DNA of 52,555 nucleotides. It comes from Nitrospirota bacterium. Its GTDB lineage: Bacteria; Nitrospirota; Nitrospiria; 2-01-FULL-66-17. Both the position numbers and the translations under genes were made by a program. The DNA lies in contig JBFLXB010000025.1 in assembly GCA_040757335.1 (NCBI GenBank), positions 1 through 52,555 on the forward strand, written 5' to 3'. Below are positions 52,432-52,555 of this stretch, one piece after another. How positions within the stretch are numbered: the stretch's first letter is position 1; the number at the start of each line of letters is the position of its first letter. The notes under the pieces were generated by a model. That model saw nothing but the letters and a program-made list of their open reading frames with translations, was not told the DNA's origin and made no database searches.

Positions 52432-52555
52432 TTGAGTTTTGCGTAAGTAATAGAACGGTGGTATTATGAGGCATGCGCCCCCTCGGATCAGCCGCGAGCT
52501 TGGAAAGGCGTCGTCGTCGTGCCGTGGAGTTGTCGAAGGCCGGGAAAGGCATTCG
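52432..52555 (+). mobile_element. Left end of a second, related IS630-family element (runs off window)
   Basis: After a TA (52430-52431) the sequence TTGAGTTTTGCGTAAGTAAT resembles the terminal repeat of the first element (TTGACAACTGCATAAGTAAT). A transposase frame starts 41 bp inside. The element is related, not identical. Confidence 0.75.
52473..52555 (+). CDS. IS630-family transposase, N-terminal fragment
   Basis: From ATG 52473 the frame reads MRPLGSAASLERRRRRAVEL and SKAGKGI and leaves the window. It matches the start of the first transposase (MRPKGSAAQLEARRHLALKL). Partial only because of the window edge. Confidence 0.8.
   Translation, partial: MRPLGSAASLERRRRRAVELSKAGKGI

Overview
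The window is about 52.5 kb of high-GC bacterial chromosome with mostly housekeeping and envelope genes. No rRNA or ribosomal-protein marker is present, so taxonomy is inference. A Nitrospirota-type bacterium (or an NC10-like relative) fits best: a bcsA-like synthase, an FmdE protein, rpiB-glyA next to nrdR, REP-like palindromic intergenic elements, and large secreted proteins with CARDB, VCBS and CFI-box modules. It is Gram-negative-like (lipoproteins, an outer-membrane barrel, the murein-recycling ligase Mpl).

Left part (1-10.9 kb): a surface-protein locus. A transglutaminase-like membrane protein gene is cut by a complete IS630-family element (2005-3107) whose precise removal restores the reading frame. 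A small PH-like membrane protein overlaps its end. A giant 2272-residue exported protein follows, with prenyltransferase-like, CARDB and FG-GAP/VCBS repeats.

10.9-24 kb: glnA, preceded by a promoter and a leader that can fold into mutually exclusive antiterminator and terminator hairpins; a GAF-AAA+ sigma-54 activator; a translationally coupled zinc protein and FmdE protein; a glycan locus made of a cellulose-synthase-like protein with two PilZ domains, an exported small protein and a galactose-oxidase-like lipoprotein; dgkA; a zinc-ribbon mscL; then mtnA and ald diverging from an array of 70-bp palindromic repeats.

24-28.2 kb: tRNA-Pro(CGG), acylphosphatase, an RpoS-like sigma factor, apt, a beta-helix/CFI-box secreted protein and an outer-membrane barrel.

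28.2-43.9 kb, all on the minus strand: xerD, a NarL-type regulator and its histidine kinase with an N-terminal Rossmann-like domain, nrdR, a fused rpiB-glyA gene, acs, ppsR, a ChaN-PDZ lipoprotein, small proteins, pyrE, a Yip1-like protein, a short PutA, a NUDIX hydrolase and an EamA transporter.

43.9-52.5 kb: a YqhA-kelch-DJ-1 operon, mpl and ldcA (murein-peptide recycling), a fibronectin-type lipoprotein overlapping hisS, tRNA-Cys with its own promoter, the antitoxin mntA with a truncated hepT, and the first bases of a second, related IS630 element.

Several promoters can be read directly. Five of them share a TTGACA-like box, an 18-nt spacer and a TA-rich -10 box.
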